DNA of 64,000 nt from Gigaspora rosea (Eukaryota > Glomeromycota > Glomeromycetes > Diversisporales > Gigasporaceae), in NCBI GenBank assembly GCA_003550325.1, contig QKWP01002021.1, positions 15,841 to 79,840 on the forward strand, read 5' to 3'. Shown in pieces: positions 35,500 to 47,195 of this stretch (position 1 is the stretch's first letter; every line of letters begins with the position of its first letter). Under the pieces are notes generated by a model, which did not search any database, had not been told where the DNA came from, and saw only the letters and a list, made by a program, of their open reading frames with translations. Made by a program: the position numbers and the translations under genes.

Positions 35500-36700
35500 A
35501 TTATTGCACATAATAACTGTTTTGAGCAATATAGTTAACAAAAAAACCTAAACATAGCTATTATACCCAAACCTAACTCTAAGACAAATCTAATCATAAC
35601 ATGAACCTAACCCTAACCCTGACTAACTGTTGCATAGCTACATCGATGAATTCATCCTAGTCCTACTAATAGCAAAAGCAATGAATCCAAAACATCCTAA
35701 TCCTAACTAATACTAACCATTGCATGGCTACATCGATGATTTCAGCCTAACACTAACTAATAGCAAAAGCAATAAAATCCAAAACATTCTAACCCTAACT
35801 AATTACAAAAATGATGGAATTCAAGAATTCAACACATACTAATCACTTACTAATCTAACTAACTGTAATTACTACAATTGCAAAAACATCAATGAAATAA
35901 GTAATTTCACCATTTTAATAATTACGATGCCAACAACAAAGGTATAATTCAATAATGACGTCGCTAACGATGAAAAATTCCAATAACAACATCAATGGCA
36001 AAAATGGTTTCACTATTTCAAAAAGAAGCATTAACAACACGTTTGCAAACCCAACAACAAGAACAATGAAAAAATGAAACTATACTTTTCAAAACATCCT
36101 AGAAGAAATAAAAGAATGCGTAATACATTTACAAGAAAAACCTAAATACATGCTTCCCAGAATTCCAAGAAAGCCCAAAGATGCCTTTAAAAACCAGAAA
36201 AAAAAGAAAGTGTTAGTGACACATCCACAAGACAGAAAAACAAAAACAAAGTAATGAAATCATACTTCTCAGAATTTTTAAGAATGCCCAAAAATGGTTT
36301 TAAAAACACTTAGAAAAAAAAGAGCATCAATAATGTATCTACAAGACAGAAAAACAGAAATAGAAAAGAAACATAACTATACATTCTGTAATTTCCAAAA
36401 ATACCCAAGAACTCCTTTAACCTAGAAAAAAAAGAAGCATTAGTAAAATACTCACAAGACTAAGACAAGAACAAACAAAAAACCATACTTCTTGACAATA
36501 CTAACAAACTAACAAATACCCAGAGGCAATAGAATGAAGCTTAAAATAGTATTTCCGGTAATGAAATACTAGAAGTCAGTCAGTATGGCAATGCCCAATT
36601 TACCAAAGCATCAATGATGAATAGCGGCACCCAATTTTTCAAAGCATTAACGACAAGTGACCAAGATGCCAAGAACAATACAAATAAATGCTATAATATT
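35500..36700. repeat. Tandem and imperfect repeats (AACCCTAACTAAT and about 115-bp units)
   Basis: From 35560 to 35830 a unit containing CATAGCTACATCGATGA and CTAATAGCAAAAGCAAT is repeated, with CCCTAA-like joins. From 36060 to 36480, about four units of roughly 115 bp contain ATACTTCTCAGAATTT, AAGAATGCCCAAAGATG and CTACAAGACAGAAAAAC. Strongly A-rich on plus; no gene recognised. Confidence 0.55.
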
Positions 36701-37817
36701 GTCTAAAAAAATGTTTATACATATAAAAAAAAAAATTTAAAACTGATCTAATGGCATTTAAAAAAATAATACTTATATGTGTCAATTTGTGCAATCAGGC
36801 TAGTTAATTATATACCAGTAATGATCACTAGTGGCAATATGTAGTAATTTTAATAAATAAATTATAAAATTAATATAAATTAAAAAAATTAAAATAAAAA
36901 AAATTTAATTAAAAAAAAATACAAAATTTATTAATTTAAATATGAGAATTTCTATTTTGTACATAGAGTGTATGTACACAGGTAATATAAAAATCAACTA
37001 ATATCACAAAATTTTGTTTATGAAACCACCTTTTGGCTTTTAACAAAAAAAATTCCTTTGGGAAATTTTGGTATAAACTTATCTTTACTCCAATTCCAAA
37101 CCCACCCTTACTCTAACCATTACAAGAATTTATTTTTTTGGTATAAAAATTGGTTCAATTGGCATATTATACAGATTTGCAAATTAACAGTACAAATACT
37201 CTATGTTTATTTAGAAAAATTCTTTAAATATATTTAAATATATTTTATATAGCATTAATTTGTAAAAATAAAAATTTAAAATTTTTACAATCTTTCTGTG
37301 GCAAAGTCATGGGTTAATGAAAAATCATTAGCTAATTTTTTATTAAGTGCCCCAAAATTTATAAAATAGCTATAATCAGTTTTTTTTAGCAAGAACATTA
37401 GAGCTTTATTAACTATAGCATCTAAATTTCACAGATTCAGACTGGACCCAGATCTAAGTGATACAAATTTGGACCCTAATTTTAGATCTGAATCGATGCT
37501 TGGACTGGATTTGAATCTTTAAAATACCTGCCTGGTTCAAATCATGTAAAACACTGTATACCAATATATTAATTCTTCTCAAACTACCAATATTTATATT
37601 AAAAAAGCACTAAACAATTATAGCTATAACTATTTTTAAACTATACTCTTTACAACTACAACTAGCAAATATAACTAACTCTTGTCCAATACTATACAAC
37701 TAACTGGGTATATCTATCAATAATATTATTTAGTACCTTTCAAAGAATTATCAAATAAAGACTAGACTTTATGCACACCAAATAAAACAAATTAAACAAT
37801 TTCTTAACTTCTCAAAT
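36701..37817. other. AT-rich DNA with fragmentary repeats
   Basis: No gene. 37020-37200 resembles 57810-57990 (shared AAATTTTGGTATAAACT and CCCTTACTCTAACC). 37430-37560 looks like a decayed hAT-type MITE (ends like AGTGTTTTACATGATTTGAA reversed). Confidence 0.4.
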
Positions 37818-38115
37818 AGAACCCAGACAATTCTTATATAGGTTATAACTGGATTTTGGCCAATTTTGATTTAGTTTGCTAAAAGTGACAAAACTATATT
37901 TACTTAAATAATTTTTAATCTAGTAATTAGAATTGAATAAACTTTTTTTTTGTTAGATATGCCTTATTAAAAGCTTTATTTTTAAAACAAGTTTATTCAA
38001 ATTGGACTACTAGATGCCAAGATAATTGCCAAAAACTATTTTTTTGCTTCTCAAATTTCAGAAGTTTTTGCTAAAATGCATAATATATGACCTTTGTACT
38101 AGATGCTCAGGTCTT
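37818..38115. mobile_element. hAT-like MITE (AGGACCCCGGACAT), copy 3
   Basis: 298 bp, decayed ends AGAACCCAGACA and AAGACCTGAGCAT (reversed), but with the perfect 8-bp duplication TCTCAAAT (37810-37817, 38116-38123). The interior matches copies at 25780 and 29420. Confidence 0.8.
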
Positions 38116-38376
38116 TCTCAAATATAGAACTTCTAAGCTAGCAAGAATTTCATAATAATATACAAAAAATTCTAAAAAAAAGAATATCTAAATAGTTTAC
38201 TTATATATAATACATTATTACTAATATAAAGCATCTAAAATTTATAGTTAAAATATCAAACCTATTCATAGCCCCAATATTAGATCTATTTAAATCCAAA
38301 TGGGCAACATATAACAGCTTATATAGCAAAATTGGAAGAATATACAAAATAGATAATACAAAAGGTCTAATAACCT

Positions 38377-38699
38377 TAGGGATGGTAAAGTCAGTCCAGG
38401 TCCGGTCTTGGTCCTAGGACTTGTAAGTCCTATCGCATGGACCTAAGGACCAGGTCCTCATATAATAAGTCCCAGAATTTATGCCTGACCAATAGAATTA
38501 AGTCCTTTGACTAAGTTCTAATACTTTCTAACCAATTAAAATTCTTTGTTTACTGTTTTATTACTAATATTTTTAAGTTCTATATTAGGACCTATTGTGG
38601 ACCTATGGATCTAGGTCCTAAAATTGGGACCTAGTTTTTAAAGACCAGGCCCCAAAACCAGGTCCTAAAGTCCCGGACTTAAGGACTTTACCATCCCTA
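38377..38699. mobile_element. hAT-like MITE (TAGGGATGGTAAAGTC)
   Basis: 323 bp; TIRs TAGGGATGGTAAAGTC and inverse, with a perfect 8-bp duplication AATAACCT (38369-38376, 38700-38707). The interior repeats AGGTCCTAGGACC-like hairpins. TAGGG/CAGGG starts with 8-bp duplications are typical of hAT elements. Confidence 0.85.
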
Positions 38700-38707
38700 A
38701 ATAACCT

Positions 38708-39779
38708 ACTGGTACATTTACTCTTTTTCAAACATACTTACTAGTATAGCAAATACAATATAAATAAAGTATAACAGGTATCAAAAATACAAATTTTAAG
38801 AATAGTTGTACATGATACTCCTTTAATAGATAAGTATAAGATGCTTATACTGTCATACTTTATATATTTTTTAAACAAGCATAAGTTGTTGTATAAGATC
38901 TGTATAATAAATTTTATTTATATGAAAAAGTCATATCTATACAAATGTTGATAATATTGTTTATGTACTAAAATTTAAAAAAACAGTACTCAAAACCAAT
39001 ATAACAACCTTATATAACTTCTAGACAACTCCCAACATGAAAAATAACTAACTAGTTTTATAATATCCAACTACAATTACAGAATTATAGCAAATATACT
39101 AGCAGACACCAAAGGCAGATTATTTATATAGCAAAAATATTTAGTATAAATGTAGTAATTGAGAACATCTTCATACTATCAGCTATATGAAACCTAAATG
39201 AAATCTCAATATCCCTTTTTATTACAAACCAAATTTGGCTAATATTCTTAAAAACTACTATAACAGTATTCACTATCCTTTGCTCAATCTTACCCAATAA
39301 TAACAATTAACTATTCAAACATACTATAAAAAGAATCTTAAACACCTCTACACACCATATTATATAAATTTATACTCACAATTTATGGACTCTTCTATTA
39401 GCTACTAAAGCCATAATGACAATCAAAAACTTATTACTAATAATTATATATAACTATAATATTACTATACTAACATTTATATCTCCTTTTACAAAAACTA
39501 AATTGATAATTTACAATTTTATGTTCAACATCCACATGCTTCAACTCATGTACCACAATATTGCCCACATACTCCAACATTTTATTTGCTACCTAATCAA
39601 TACAAAGAATTTAAGTACCTGGTAAAACCAAAACAGAACAAAGAACTAAACACAACAAACCAATATAAAGTGAAAACTAATATACAGACAAACCTTATAC
39701 AAAAGTGCCTGTTATCAAGAAAAACAATTCTACAAAAATCACATATTAAATCCTTTAAATAAAATTACTAAGGTTTATT
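38708..39779. other. AT-rich DNA, nothing recognised
   Basis: Two short open frames (39124-39306 minus, 39416-39625 plus) consist of low-complexity Ile/Asn/Tyr residues and are not credible genes. Confidence 0.45.
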
Positions 39780-40090
39780 ACAGATTCAAATGTCTAAATG
39801 GCTAAAGCTTCAGGATACATAGTGGTAAATTACTTTAAAAGAGGTATTTTAAGAGAACATGAAGCAGGAGTAAAAGCCAGAGAGTTTAAATAGGTAGTTT
39901 TATAATTAGGCTACAGGTATAGCAGCTAGTATAGAATGATACCAAAAGTGTAAGTGGCTAGTTGTACTCTCATTATACAATTGTAACATAAAAGCCTGGT
40001 TGTAAATAATTGGGCCTACCATTTGAATCAATAAAGTGCTAATGTACCCAAGTGGTCACCTTGACATTAAAAAAAAAAATAAAATAAAAT
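39780..40090 (+). mobile_element. SINE B, 5'-truncated copy
   Basis: Matches the 3' part of the SINE at 50820-51515: AGAGTTTAAATAG, CAGGTATAGCAGCTAG, ACCAAAAGTG and GTGGCTAGTTGTA occur in the same order, followed by an A-rich tail AAAAAAAAAAATAAAATAAA. No A or B box in this copy. Confidence 0.6.
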
Positions 40091-40101
40091 AAAACCATTA
40101 A

Positions 40102-40599
40102 CTAACAAACTTCCAACCCTGCTCAATATGTTCTACAGAAACCCAAAGAAATATCCTAACCCATTATGTCCCCAACACATGGGATGACAACACACACTGG
40201 CTAACCTGCTCAGATAATCTCTACTCTCTAGAAGAGATTCTTCATGATACTTTAAGCAAGATAATATATAAAAACAACCTCCCACCAATTGACAACACCA
40301 CATTCATAAACATAGTCCTTGCAATCTACATCCAGAACACGAACCCTCTTCCTATCAGAATAGTTCACGAAGATACACTCCTATCTACCCTAACACCAAT
40401 ACAAGCCACAAACTCACCATCACAAGATTATCAATGCAATAGATGAAAAAATATGGACACCTCAACCTCTCTTACTATTTCCACTGCGCCTTCACACCTA
40501 CAAATAGCAGAGTCCCATCTAGAAATCATTTATTCGAAATGGCAACAAAACTTCATAGAATACAATATCTCCCCACTTAGCATAGCAACTATAACCTAA
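40102..40599 (+). pseudogene. 3' end of a LINE (non-LTR retrotransposon) ORF
   Basis: An open frame of 166 codons, broken only by TGA at 40444-40446, starts without a start codon directly after the SINE tail and is followed by about 100 bp of UTR and a 23-base poly(A) run (40695-40717). The translation opens with a CxxC...HWLTC pattern (CSIC, then HWLTC 24 residues on), which resembles the CCHC-type finger near the C-terminus of many non-LTR retrotransposon polyproteins. Later blocks (SLEEILHDTLSKII, LEIIYSKWQQNFIEY) are compatible with that region. Only the C-terminal part is present, as expected for a 5'-truncated insertion. The clade cannot be named from this piece. Confidence 0.6.
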
Positions 40600-40717
40600 G
40601 AGGTCTGCGACCTTCCTTAGTGAAGCCTAGGTTAGAAGTAAATCAGCTTTGGCCTCCTCCCTTCCATTAAAGTAGTAGTTAATGCGATACATATAAAAAA
40701 AAAAAAAAAAAAAAAAA

Positions 40718-41125
40718 TTATATAAATACTTTGTTGTCTTTTGAGTATATAAAAAAGATAATGGAATTCCTATATGATTTTCAACACCGTTAAGCATTTG
40801 CATCCTTGATCTCTCATACCTACAAAAAAGATTTTTATTCAGAAACGTGACAAAAGTTGGAATTGAATTGAAAAAAATTTAATATATAGAATCATCGAAA
40901 ATTCTTTCGCTTAAAATTTAAAAATATACAGTATACTGATATATATATATATATATACCAAATATAAACTTTTTTGATGCGCCATTAATTCTGAACAAAT
41001 CATGTACTTACGTAAATGATGTAAATGACACAAACCATTTTTAGAAAGGAATATAAAATGCCATCGATTGGTCTAAAATTCAAAATACGTACGTACATAG
41101 CTTTCTTTTTATTTATTTACTCAAA
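40718..41125. promoter_or_regulatory. Upstream region of the BTB gene
   Basis: About 400 bp between the LINE poly(A) and the BTB start codon. It contains a TA dinucleotide run (40940-40958) and TACGTACGTACATAG at 41088-41102, 25 bp before the ATG. The promoter is expected here, but no defined element can be named. Confidence 0.35.
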
Positions 41126-42007
41126 ATGGTAGAAGAATCAAACGAGAAAATAAACACAAGCGAGAAAATAAACACAAATGAGAGAATAATTTTAAATGTT
41201 GGTGGTGTAAAGGTAAAAAAAAAAAATAAAAATAATAATAATTTAATCATTTTATATTAATAAATTTATGATCATCTTTATATTAAAAGTTTTTTATGTT
41301 ATTTACTGCGTAAAATAATTTAGTATGAAACATATCGGTCAACATTAACAGCATATCCCGAAACTCTTCTTGGAACAATGTTTCAAGAAAGAAATCAATC
41401 ATTACTTCAACCTACGAATAATAATGAATATTTCTTTGACCGGGATGGACATCTATTTAGATATATAATGCAATTTTATCGAACAGGAGAAATTTTTTGG
41501 CCTAACGAATCTTATTTCTCTGACTATTCAACTTTTTATGTATCCCGTCGAGAACTTGATCTAGAACTTGATTACTTTCAAATTCCATCTCCAGGTCGTA
41601 ATGGAATTGATGAATTTGGGGTAGTAAGTTTGGTAGATAGTTTTTTGGTTGCCTTGGATACTCTTGTGAACCAAGTTGTTAAAAAGTATCATGTCACAAT
41701 AAACGTTAATTTCTCTCTCGGTTTGATTGATTGCGAAACTGATGAAGATGTTAAAGAGATTGCCATCGATATTTTATCTCCATTTAAGTTGGTTGGTTAT
41801 AAGATTTTATCAAAATTTAATAGTGAGGTAATTGCATACATAAGGAATCAACATCCATATTTGGATTCTAAAATATCACGTAGATCAAATAAAGGATATT
41901 TTGAGTTGAAAATGTCGATAAAGGATTATCATGATTTGGATGAACAGGTGGTTTACAAATATTCTAAACTCGCAAAGGTTGTAAATCCTTTAAAATTAGA
42001 TGAATAA
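41126..42007 (+). CDS. BTB/POZ (K-tetramerisation) domain protein
   Basis: Two exons (41126-41212 and 41324-42007) joined in phase 0 across a 111-bp GT-AG intron encode 256 residues. After a hydrophilic leader (repeated SEKINTNE-like residues 5-20) comes IILNVGGVKYETYRSTL, the signature start of the T1/K-tetramerisation type of BTB fold, continuing through YPETLLGTMF, EYFFDRDGHLFRYIMQFYRTGEI and the DYFQIP end near residue 105-110. The intron falls right after GGVK. Such proteins form oligomers and often act as adaptors, for example for cullin-3 ubiquitin ligases; there are no channel membrane segments, so it is a cytosolic KCTD-like protein. The C-terminal 145 residues (LGLIDCETDEDVKEIAIDIL and beyond) are not a domain I recognise. 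Convergent with the gene at 42433. Family confidence is high; partner and process are unknown. Confidence 0.9.
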
Positions 42008-42432
42008 AAAAAATTTTATTGATGTTTAGATAGTGAGTTCCATTTATTTTTTTATGATATTTATTAACATGATCAACGTAGTTAATTTAATTGACGTGTG
42101 GTGGATGATTTTTTATAGTCGTTATAAAAAGTAGTGTACACTCAAGAAAAAAAATAATAATAAAGTAAAAAATAAACGTACAATACAAATTACAAATGCT
42201 AATAAATATCACAATAACGAAAGACAAAACTAAAGGCCACAAAAATTTCATTAATGTTTGGTTAAAAATAAATAATAATAATTATGACACTAATATTTTT
42301 TCTACATTAAAATAAATCTAAAACTCTTAACTTTTGATTAGTAGTGATACTATTTCAAATAATTAACAAAATAATTAATGTTAGCTAAAACTATCACATC
42401 GATCTAAAACTATCTAATCTCATATATAAAGG
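42008..42432. other. Convergent intergenic region
   Basis: 425 bp between two converging stop codons. AATAAA overlaps the BTB stop codon region (42002-42008) and could act as its polyadenylation signal. No gene or repeat seen. Confidence 0.5.
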
Positions 42433-43465
42433 TTAATCAGAATCTATAATTTCGATAACAGGAATATATTTTGTCCTTTTCCTAGAGAAACCTGTAAGAT
42501 CAATCACACCATTCTCTAAAGGTTCATCGTCATCACTTATTACTATCACATGACTGGGTCGTTTTGATAAATTGTTGCTATTGACACTTGTCTTTTGCTT
42601 CTTATTCCTTTCCAAATGTCTTCTTTCATTTGCTGATAAATTCAGTCCCCTAGACACCAACAACTCCACAGATCTATAATGCAGGTGTAAAACTGCAATA
42701 GGATCCTTATTTGTTCTCTTCCAATTAGTACCACCTTTTAATTTTTTCTCCTCATATTCTTCAAATGTCGTTGAGTACATAATTTCTGAACATATTTTTG
42801 ATCCAACAACTTTCTTCTGATTTATTTCAAACTGATGTGGTCGATATTTTACCCTTGGTACTCGCTTCGCTTTATAAAAATAAACAGAAACCGTACCTAA
42901 TCCTGAACAAACGTCATTTACTTGTGAATTTGTAGATGAATTTGTAGATGAGGTTATTGATGAGAATTTGAAGAAAAGTTTTTTATTTCGACTAGGATTC
43001 CAAAAACCATCTCTGGTTATTGATGATGATTGTTTTAGGATGTGATGTGTGTAATCGTGAGATCCGTCTACATGGACAAAAGCCATAATTGGAGCGTCCA
43101 TGATCGCAAAAGTGGATGCAAATCTCACTTCAAATCTTGTACCAGGTGTAAAAATTGCCGCATATGTGATATTAGGGCTAATATATTTAATAATAATTTA
43201 ATTATTATACAAGGAAAATTTATTGATACTATATTTTCTTATTCACAAAAAAGCTCTTACCTATATTTTCGTTCTTTAAAAATCCCATTTAAAACATAAG
43301 ATTTCGGTATTACGGTTTCCTAAATGTTAAACTTTTAAAAAAAAGCTACACATTCAGAATTACAAAGTACACTCGACATACCGTTGTCTCATTTATAGGT
43401 ACGTTAAGTTCCTTTAACGGTTGTCCATTAACTAATAACTCAAGAAAGAAGCCGTCAAAATGCAT
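42433..43465 (-). CDS. DUF7918-like protein with three C-terminal SUMO-interacting motifs
   Basis: Three minus-strand exons (43465-43382, 43319-43261, 43177-42433) separated by GT-AG introns of 62 and 83 bp encode 295 residues; a serine codon split at the second junction (AG|C) confirms the model. The N-terminus MHFDGFFLELLVNGQPLKEL, then FTPGTRFEVRF, FVHVDGSHDY, FFKFS, GTVSVYFYKAKRVP and DPIAVLHLHYRSVELL follow the pattern I know from fungal DUF7918 proteins, with which length and order agree. The C-terminal 45 residues carry three hydrophobic-acidic motifs: VIVISDDDE (258-266), VIDLT (272-276) and VIEIIDSD (288-295), each matching SUMO-interacting motifs. Basic clusters (NERRHLERNKKQK, SRKRTK) suggest nuclear import. 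A SUMO-dependent nuclear role is inferred. The start is the first ATG of exon 1, where the domain begins. Confidence 0.85.
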
Positions 43466-44484
43466 ATTTAATATAGCATATATAAAATTTATGTACAACG
43501 ATAAGCAAAAGAAAGAGATAAAACGAGACTACATGTAATTAATTTTATGATGTCATAATCCCATGAACATCCATCTGATTGGTTGTCAAGCCTTGAAATT
43601 TCACTGGCTGCATACAGTAGACTTGCTTTGATAAATCGTTAAACGAATCTGATTAATTTACCAGAAGCAAGTAATATTATAAAGTTTATCTCATCATATA
43701 TAAATTCATAACTTGCAAAATGGCAATTAATAAAATTTATATAAAATCAACTCTATATAACGACTGGACGTAGAAAAAAGTTTGCTAAATAAAATTACTA
43801 GAAACGATAACTCTTTTTATACCGAACTAATTTAAAATTTAAATTTTTAATTCGTTATGACCAGAGTTCATTATTGAAAGGTTCATTATAAAAAGATTGA
43901 TTGTAGTAAAAAAAAAAAAAAAAAATTTCACTTTTAATACTCGCGTTATACAGTAATACTTCATAAAAATAAATAAATAAATCGTAAATCTGAGAAGTAT
44001 TAAATTTATTATGATATTTAAAAATAGCAAAAGACCAGAAATTTCGAGTCTTTTGTAAAAATTAGTATAATATATATAGAAGACAATTTTACTTCTTCAT
44101 CTATTAAATTTTTTACTTCTGCTAAAAAATATACTTGTTATAACTAATCATAATCTTTTATTGCAATTCGAATATTTTACTATACAATATATATCTCTTT
44201 TTTAAGTTATATTAAAACATCTATTAATCTTTTACTAATTATTATAAGTTATTCGATAACTTACAACGATAGTCTGCTGAATAAATACTATATAATTTGT
44301 TGTAATTGCCCGTTACCTGTAAATACTATCACGAGAGTATTGAACGTTTATTGATCAATATTGGTTTAAAAAGAATAACCTGTGCAGCTGTATCAATTAA
44401 GAAAAAAATATTCAAAATTTGGTATATAGTGCCTTAAATGGTGGTCTCATTCAGCGGTACATTATGTAAAATTTTTTAGAAATT
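43466..44484. other. Upstream region of the DUF7918-like gene
   Basis: No second gene recognised. It should contain the promoter of the minus-strand gene; no defined element is visible. A run of A's lies at 43908-43924. Confidence 0.4.
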
Positions 44485-44640
44485 ATGCACGGCACTGTAG
44501 TTGTTAGAGCAAATGGTCAATGCAAATATATTAGATATAACTTAGTAATCGAAATGTGCAACAAATTAATACCTCATGATATTTTTGTGGTGTCATTTGA
44601 AACCTTTTCAAAACGTTACATAATAATGTTTCGTTGCTAA
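44485..44640 (+). CDS. Possible 51-residue ORF or exon, unknown
   Basis: An ATG frame of 51 codons with varied, non-repetitive amino-acid content (RANGQCKYIRYNLVIEMC, then HDIFVVSFETFSKRY) stands out from the Lys/Asn/Ile-rich noise around it. A possible splice acceptor (TTTTTTAG) lies just before the ATG. It may be a terminal exon or a gene relic. A second frame follows at 44745-44922 (starting after TTATTCAG), but I could not join the two convincingly. No family recognised. Confidence 0.25.
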   Translation: MHGTVVVRANGQCKYIRYNLVIEMCNKLIPHDIFVVSFETFSKRYIIMFRC

Positions 44641-44922
44641 AGAGGTTGAACAATTATAAAATTTCGTTCCTTATATAAGTTCGTAATATCTTTATTATAT
44701 ATCCTTTTCATCTTATTTGTAAACATTAAAGTTTTTATTCAGGACTGTCAGATGATTGTTGGATATTACCTAACACCATCAGATTTAATATCAATCCATC
44801 AATTACCCATTAAACCAATGTTGTCGCGTCTACTATGTCCAAGACTTTTTTTACCCATGCCCACGTCCAAACGTCCACAGTGTCCACAACTGTCCAAAGA
44901 ATATTTAGACTTTAAAATTTAA

Positions 44923-46429
44923 TAAATTAGTTTAAGAAAGATATGATTATATATTTTTTATAGTTTTGGATATTTTCTGAAAAGAAAAAAATAGGTTATC
45001 TTAATAAAATTTTAAGTAATTTAGATTGGTTTTTTTTTCGTCCAAAATTATGCGAAAATAAAAGCCTTTACAATCATTATAATGGTTAATGATTGTAGCA
45101 TATAACCTATAGTAATTGACCTTTTGGATAGTGTAAATAAATACATTTCAAAAAAATTTTATTATAATAAGACTTATTATCATAAGGACTATTTGGTTAT
45201 TTCATAATTAATTCTTTCAACCTTATTGCCTGTTAATGATGATTTAACAAAAAATCCCGCGGTTTTTTTAAAGTTGCAAGTGAATAGTATGATCCAAATA
45301 ATTTATGCTGTTTAATATGATTCGCATCAATCAATTTGATGGAGTTTTAAGTTTAACTAATTTTTTTTTTTTGTTTACTTTATTCAATAGTCGTTATTTT
45401 AGCTAATTGTTTTATAATTTCTAATTGGATATCTATCCCCATAAATTTGCGTATTGGCAACCAATAAGCTTCAATCTAATTTCTATGAATTCAGTTTTCC
45501 AATAGTTCTAACTGACGTGTCAAGCAAACTAAAACAGTTAATAGCAGTAAGATTTTGGCGATTATGGTAAACCAATAATATCTCACTATCAATTCTAGTA
45601 TCATTGATTTTGTAAATATTCAGTTAAGTTTTAACTTTTAAATGATGTAAAGCTTTTAACAATCTTGACAGTTTTAATAATCCTAATAATAATGTGGATT
45701 TCACTAATCAATATTTTACAATGGTATAATCAAAACATTAATTATAGACTATAGTTATTTGGCAAAATCTCGGAGTTTGTGCACTGGTGAAATAGCGAAA
45801 CCCTGATTTCGACTTTCTCCAAAAATTTTAAAAAAGGCGGAACTGGCAAAACATGGCGAAACTGATGAAACTGGTAAAATATGGTGAGACAGGCAAAATT
45901 AAAAATTGGTAAACATAGCGAAACTAGTAAAACTAAAAGTTGGTGAATTATAGTAAAACTTGGTGAAACTAACAAAGATTACTAAATGAAGGCTAAAGAT
46001 AAAATTTATTAAATGGAATTATTTGTATGTGGTAAGTAGATATTTATGATCTTGACTTGCGAACCTGTCTTGACAATTTTATTCTACCGATTAATAAATG
46101 AATTTTATAATTCACTAACTAGATTAATGTGATTGGAATGATTTGTATATAATGGTAAATATTTAAATTGCATATATATGGTCTAATTTTGAATACTATG
46201 CAAAAGAGAAAACCTCGTACCCAATAATTTTTATAATGGAACAGGTTATAATACAATTATCTGAAAGACTGAGGTAAAAGACTAATTTTTAATATTTATT
46301 CATAACTATAACAATATCAAATGGCATATCTCAGGAGTAGAATATCCAAACTTGTGCAATCAATATAAATATATTTATTCTCCTTATCTCCTCCTAATTT
46401 TTATTTGCACTGATATCATATAATCAATT
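44923..46429. other. AT-rich intergenic DNA
   Basis: No gene recognised. From 45780 to 45990 an irregular repeat of GGTGAAACTGGYAAAAC-like units occurs. Confidence 0.45.
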
Positions 46430-46631
46430 GGCACTTTCAAGCAAAAATTCAGTTCTTTCTCTTAGCAAATATTATATCGTACATATTTATGTAATTGTCT
46501 TCAATTATTTTCCTGTATGTTTTATAATTGCTCTTTGGTCCATGAGACAAACCATGAGATACTCATGAGCAATCCATGAGATGCACTACCAACAATGGTT
46601 TCTTAAAGAGTGATCCGAATTTTTTGCTTGA
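46430..46631. repeat. MITE with GGCACTTTCAAGCAAAAATTC inverted ends
   Basis: GGCACTTTCAAGCAAAAATT at the left and the inverse (AATTTTTTGCTTGAAAGTGCC) at the right. Non-coding; target duplication unclear. Confidence 0.6.
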
Positions 46632-46686
46632 AAGTGCCCAAAAATTTCTTATATCATATAAAAATGCATTTTAAATTGCAAGAGCC

Positions 46687-46898
46687 TGGACCAGGGCTAA
46701 AATAACATATAGTAAATTCCAGTCATCCAAAGTGTCATTCTTGATACATAATTATTGTGATCAAAGAACAATAGTAATACTCTATTAGCTCCTTAATATT
46801 ATTGTTTTAATATATTATTTTTAATTTAGATAGATCAAAAATGATATTTAAATGACTAAAATTTACTATATGTCATTTAAGCTCTGGTCTGGACATTC
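46687..46898. repeat. MITE with CCTGGACCAGGGCT inverted ends
   Basis: Left CTGGACCAGGGCTAAAAT with ACATATAGTAAATT, right inverse ending AGCTCTGGTCTGGACA. The arms are about 60 bp. Confidence 0.55.
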
Positions 46899-47045
46899 TA
46901 CTCAGAAGGCCCAGACTAATAAATTAGATAATAATTTAATAGGATTTAAGATAATTTAATGGTTTTATGATATTCATTAAATTCTTCTTGTAGCATTAAA
47001 TTAATCATTCTAATAATTCATCAGACAATCAAAAAAAGTTAATAA

Positions 47046-47192
47046 GGGCCGTGTCATTAATCATCTAATTATTTTTTATCAGAGGCCTACCCCCCTCTTT
47101 ATTAATATATATAAAGTCAGATTCTTTATATATCATTTCAACTTTTTTTTACCCTCTCCCTTTAAAAAATCATCTGATTTTTGTCACTCCTC
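47046..47192. mobile_element. MITE with TAA target duplication, copy 2
   Basis: 147 bp flanked by TAA (47043-47045, 47193-47195); shares most of its sequence with 5250-5401, for example TTTTTTATCAGAGGCCTACC. Confidence 0.7.
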
Positions 47193-47195
47193 TAA

